DNA of 7,320 bases from Candidatus Omnitrophota bacterium (GTDB lineage: Bacteria > Omnitrophota > Gorgyraeia > 1-14-0-20-64-10 > JACQQZ01): positions 1 through 7,320 of the forward strand of contig JACQRF010000177.1 of assembly GCA_016206635.1 (NCBI GenBank), read 5' to 3'. Under the pieces are notes generated by a model. That model ran no database searches. It saw nothing but the letters and a program-made list of their open reading frames with translations, and was not told the DNA's origin. The position numbers and the translations under genes were made by a program. Positions 6,135 to 7,320 of this stretch are shown piece by piece (within the stretch, counting starts at the first letter, position 1; each line of letters opens with the position of its first letter).

Positions 6135-6410
6135 CTACTCGGCCGCCCGACGGGTGAGCCGGGCGACGGCCGTCTTATCCACCTCCAGCTTGGCCTGGTC
6201 ATCCACCCGGAGGATCACGGTCTGCTCCTTCACGTTGAGGATCGTGCCATGCACGCCGCCGATCGTCACCACCTCATCATGCTTTTTCAGGGCGGCGACC
6301 AGCTTGGCATGCTCCTGCTGGCGCCGCTGCTGCGGGCGGATCAGCAGGAAATACATCACGCCGAACAGGAAGAGCGCCGGCATGAGATTGACCAATGGAT
6401 TCACAGGCAT
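6135..6410 (-). CDS. yajC: Preprotein translocase subunit YajC
   Basis: YajC is a small inner-membrane protein that associates with SecDF in the accessory part of the Sec translocase. The 91-residue product has a short N-terminus, one membrane helix (about 8-24, LMPALFLFGVMYFLLI) and the family signature RPQQRRQQEH right after it. A basic segment and a small soluble domain follow, with the conserved DEVVTIGGVHGTI. Length and order are typical. The ATG shares one base with the tgt stop (TGATG) and is preceded by a strong GGAGGT site 6 nt away, inside the end of tgt. Its TAG stop is 3 nt before secDF. It carries no palindromic insert and is the only complete minus-strand gene here without one. 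Confidence 0.97.
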   Translation of the reverse strand: MPVNPLVNLMPALFLFGVMYFLLIRPQQRRQQEHAKLVAALKKHDEVVTIGGVHGTILNVKEQTVILRVDDQAKLEVDKTAVARLTRRAAE

Positions 6411-7320
6411 CAGGCTACCTCCGTCAGAGTCGCATCACTATACACGGCCGCCAGGCGTTCGCGCAAGGCGCACGGCGTCCCCCGCGGGATCGCCTCGCGG
6501 ACGGCCCGCATGAGGTCGGCGTAAAACCAGAGATTGTGCAGGGACAGCAGCCGGAGGCCCAACAGCTCCCGCGCCTTGACCAGGTGATGCAGGTAGCTCC
6601 GGCTGTGTCGGCGGCAGGCAAAGCACCCGCAGGCCATATCCAACGGCCGCTGGTCCCGCGCGTGGATGGCCTGCCGGAGATTCAGCCGACCCGCCCAGGT
6701 ATAGGCGACGCCATTGCGGCCGTGGCGGGTCGGCACGACGCAGTCGAACAGGTCCACCCCAGCGAGGACGGCATCCACGACATCCAGCGGCTCGCCGACA
6801 CCCATCAGGTAATGGGGGGCATCCGGCGGGAGGGCCTCAGCCGTGGCCTGCAAGGTCTCCAGCATGAGCGCACGCGGCTCGCCGACGCTCAATCCACCGA
6901 TCGCATAACCATCCACCGCCAGCGGCTGCAACCCTTCCACGGCCCGACGGCGCAGGGCCGGGTCCATGCCGCCCTGGACGATGCCGAAGAACTGCTGGGG
7001 CGAGGGACAGCCCCCCGCAGGAGGACTGTCCCTGAGTGCTCGCCCCGAGCGGGCGGCCCACTGCAGCGTCCGGGTCAGGGCGCGCTCGACATCGGCCGGT
7101 TCCGATGGATAGCGCACGCATTCATCCAACGGGACGATGACGTCGCTGCCGAGCAGCTGTTGAAATGCCATGACCGATTCCGGAGTCAGCGCATGCCGGC
7201 TACCGTCGATCGGTGACTGGAATACGACGCCGTCGTCGCTGACCGTCCGCCACGGGCTCAGGCTGAACACCTGGAACCCGCCGCTGTCGGTCAGCAGCCC
7301 GCCCTCCCATCCCATGAACC
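6410..7320 (-). CDS. tgt: tRNA-guanine transglycosylase (queuine tRNA-ribosyltransferase), N-terminus beyond right edge
   Basis: Tgt swaps guanine-34 for preQ1 in the anticodon of tRNAs for Asp, Asn, His and Tyr, a step of queuosine synthesis. The frame enters at the right edge with F-MGWEGGLLTDSGGFQVF, a conserved internal segment, so the N-terminal part of the barrel lies outside and the ATG at 7315 is not the start. Counting from that Met: the general acid/base Asp in TDSGGFQ is residue 10, FGIVQGG is 110-116, GGLSVGE is 140-146, and the nucleophile Asp in FDCVVPTRHGRNG is 191. The zinc ligands C229, C231, C234 and H260 have the family spacing. A palindromic insert (RDSPPAGGCPS, 95-105) lies between the usual RWAxRS helix and FGIVQGG. 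The TGA stop overlaps the yajC start by one base. Confidence 0.97.
   Translation of the reverse strand, partial: FMGWEGGLLTDSGGFQVFSLSPWRTVSDDGVVFQSPIDGSRHALTPESVMAFQQLLGSDVIVPLDECVRYPSEPADVERALTRTLQWAARSGRALRDSPPAGGCPSPQQFFGIVQGGMDPALRRRAVEGLQPLAVDGYAIGGLSVGEPRALMLETLQATAEALPPDAPHYLMGVGEPLDVVDAVLAGVDLFDCVVPTRHGRNGVAYTWAGRLNLRQAIHARDQRPLDMACGCFACRRHSRSYLHHLVKARELLGLRLLSLHNLWFYADLMRAVREAIPRGTPCALRERLAAVYSDATLTEVA
6417..6422 (-). promoter_or_regulatory. Ribosome binding site of yajC inside the tgt 3' end
   Basis: GGAGGT on the minus strand, 6 nt before the yajC ATG at 6410, is a full Shine-Dalgarno match. Its position within the last codons of tgt, with the TGATG stop/start overlap, indicates translational coupling of tgt and yajC. 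Confidence 0.8.
7003..7033. repeat. Palindromic element in tgt (GGGACAG family)
   Basis: The outer arms AGGGACAG (7003-7010) and CTGTCCCT (7026-7033) are perfect 8-bp complements. The interior is partly complementary (CC/GG pairs with mismatches). GGGACAGCCCCC is shared with the recG element at 282-293. On the tgt strand it encodes RDSPPAGGCPS in the loop before FGIVQGG, where Tgt proteins vary in length. Unlike the recG copy it has no flanking A/T tracts, so it is either trimmed or a variant. Confidence 0.75.

Noticed and set aside
4281..6524. A 747-codon plus-strand frame opposite secDF and yajC
   Set aside because: It is an antisense artefact of GC-rich codon use, rich in His/Asp/Gln/Arg as expected for the complement of membrane-protein codons, and has no domain.

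Overview
This is a GC-rich bacterial chromosomal window carrying six housekeeping genes and no plasmid, phage or transposase gene. Five genes lie on the minus strand. Read in their own direction (right to left) they are: the 3' part of tgt (queuosine tRNA modification), yajC, a fused secDF (Sec translocase accessory proteins), recJ (5'-3' single-strand exonuclease) and the 5' part of recG (branch-migrating helicase). One short gene, rpmB (ribosomal protein L28), sits on the plus strand between recG and recJ, divergent from recG and convergent with recJ.

The order tgt-yajC-secDF-recJ, with a 1-nt overlap at tgt/yajC, a 3-nt gap at yajC/secDF and 55 nt at secDF/recJ, looks like one operon. It resembles the tgt-yajC-secDF-recJ neighbourhood known in Firmicutes and other phyla. 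The GC content, the zinc-ribbon L28 and the many palindromic inserts in coding sequence suggest an uncultured environmental lineage (Nitrospirota- or NC10-like would fit), but the window does not fix the taxon.

The remarkable layer is a set of short palindromic elements inside these essential-type genes, all keeping the reading frame. recJ holds two identical 36-bp copies (perfect palindromes of 34 and 36 bp), each encoding GKRAADISGPFS. recG and tgt hold related palindromes sharing GGGACAGCCCCC. secDF carries a CLPAGQAG-encoding palindrome exactly at the SecD/SecF joint. The last 11 residues and stop codon of recJ come from another repeat-like sequence (PSPLGERVG). A GGGGTCAGACCCC palindrome lies in recJ, and a GC-rich inverted repeat lies in the N-terminal extension of recG. 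Several families of protein-coding palindromes have apparently been accepted at loops, linkers and termini. This is comparable in concept to Rickettsia palindromic elements, though these families are different. The recJ and recG copies also have the A-tract/GC-stem/T-tract form of bidirectional intrinsic terminators while lying in mid-gene.

There is no gene-free stretch over 100 bases. rpmB has a near-consensus sigma70 promoter inside the recG 5' end that predicts an almost leaderless mRNA.
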